This document shows, piece by piece, positions 30,907-31,731 of a DNA stretch of 31,731 nt. Source of the stretch: Acanthaster planci (lineage: Eukaryota > Echinodermata > Asteroidea > Valvatida > Acanthasteridae); the NCBI RefSeq assembly GCF_001949145.1, contig NW_019091397.1:738086-769816 (forward strand). The letters run 5' to 3'. The notes below the pieces were generated by a model that saw only the letters and a program-made list of their open reading frames with translations, did not search any database and was not told where the DNA came from. Each line of letters starts with the position of its first letter. Position 1 is the stretch's first letter. The translations under genes were made by a program, and so were the position numbers.

Positions 30907-31345
30907 TTAACCACTTGCTGCCGGGTGCTTTTTTTAACCATTACATGCGCTGCCGGGCGGTTTTTTTATATTTTTGTTTTTCAAAAATCTTCAAAATTCA
31001 TATCTTTTTTTCTGAATCCCTAAACCCCATAAAATGAGTGTCCCGTGGCGAATCTAGCCCTCACAAGCAACTTCCATTGACCCTTCGGTTTTGCGGCCAT
31101 GCCGCCCGCTCTGTATAGAGCCCCCATTGTGTGTGTTACATAAGGGCTCGTTTGTTCCGGGCCTTGGCCCAGCGCATTGCTATGCTGCCGTGTTGCTATG
31201 CGGAGCGATTGACGGTCAAGACCTCAGCGTGTAATATGCGTTGAGTGAATGGGAAGCTGTGCCCACGTGCACTGGGCTTGAGTGAATGGGAAGCTGTGCA
31301 CGTGCAACTGTTCAGTGAGTGCGGGCAATGACGGACAAATGAATT
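30907..31345. mobile_element. TTAA-bounded element, family 1, copy D (right end not found)
   Basis: The left end is TTAACCACTTGCTGCC. The following 200 bases align with the reverse of copy A, sharing ACAAGCAACTTCCATTGAC, GCCGCCC and CCATTGTG words. Further matches (AATGACGGAC) extend to about 31335. It holds a partial tandem duplication at 31241-31306. The right border is not identified and may be lost or beyond the window. Confidence 0.68.
31241..31306. repeat. Tandem duplication inside copy D
   Basis: The unit TTGAGTGAATGGGAAGCTGT plus an ACGTGCA tail occurs at 31241 and again at 31278, a 37-base period with one small length difference. Confidence 0.9.
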
Positions 31346-31731
31346 CATGCCGTAAAAAATGGGGTCTAAAAGTGTGGCTTTTTCGTGGCGCTGCTGCATG
31401 TACATGTAACTTTCGCTATTTTTGAAGCTATTGGGTTTTTTTTTGTTATATATTTTCCCATCTACCAAACATATCTCCCCAAAACCACTCTCATATTTTA
31501 TCTCCAAATTTGTTCATTTTTCCATCCATAGTGTAAGATATTTCCCTTCCCAAACTTTATTTCCCCAACAATTTCAAGTGAAATTTAGAAACCAATAAAA
31601 TCAAGTACACATAGAAATACACACACAGACAAATATTTGTAGAGAACTTCTTTTTCTCTTATTTTCTTATTGTCATTTCTCTTGTGTTTTCTTTTCATTT
31701 CTCATTGAAATAGTTGAACTCATAAAAGTAG
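31346..31731 (+). other. Intronic tail of window
   Basis: An AT-rich stretch with an ACATGTA word near 31397 and pyrimidine runs. No exon was recognised. The gene's C-terminal exons should lie further downstream. Confidence 0.6.

Noticed and set aside
1-31731. CRISPR array, operon or prokaryotic gene cluster
   Set aside because: Exon-intron structure, GT/AG borders and transposon types are eukaryotic, and no regularly spaced repeats were found.

Overview
The window is intron-rich, AT-rich eukaryotic DNA. It holds most of one plus-strand protein-coding gene, cut across about twenty small exons separated by introns of roughly 150 bases to 4 kb. The spliced reading frame matches TARBP1 (Trm3/TrmH-type tRNA 2'-O-methyltransferase family) in its long N-terminal and central helical-repeat region. 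The match was made by recalled family resemblance, with no database search. Intron density, intron size and the heavy load of palindromic ACATGTA words and short DNA transposons suggest a marine invertebrate, possibly a deuterostome such as an echinoderm or cephalochordate. The species cannot be fixed from the sequence alone.

Layout. Bases 1-889 are upstream intron with an imperfect GTCTCGG tract. A 1.2-kb internal exon (890-2093) starts the visible coding part. Exons 2-8 (3759-9267) follow closely. Exon 9 (12145-12329) follows a 2.9-kb intron and is followed by an assembly gap (12485-12818). Exons 10-14 lie at 13371-16976. A 3.9-kb repeat-rich intron leads to exon 15 (20895-21091). Exons 16-20 (23847-30522) are widely spaced, and a probable short exon 21 starts at 30727. 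Phases agree at every junction from exon 1 to exon 20. The joined coding part is about 4.08 kb (about 1,359 codons). Neither the true N-terminus nor the C-terminal SPOUT (SpoU/TrmH) catalytic domain is in the window, so no promoter, start codon, stop codon or poly(A) signal of the gene is expected here.

The introns carry most of the unusual material. There are at least two families of TTAA-bounded non-autonomous elements. Family 1 has ends like TTAACCACTT and four copies, near 12.4-12.9, 23.0, 24.4 and 30.9 kb. Family 2 has ends like TTAACCCTAAC and copies at 4.4 and 15.9 kb. There is a TA-flanked element with 24-bp terminal inverted repeats (24018-25469) that contains a family-1 copy. There is a 481-bp hAT-like element with a perfect 8-bp target duplication (21359-21839), two fold-back MITEs (20525-20816 and 28781-28944), and a dispersed family with CAGTGTTG ends. 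No second gene, RNA gene or CRISPR array could be supported. The remaining ORFs look like chance or repeat-derived frames.
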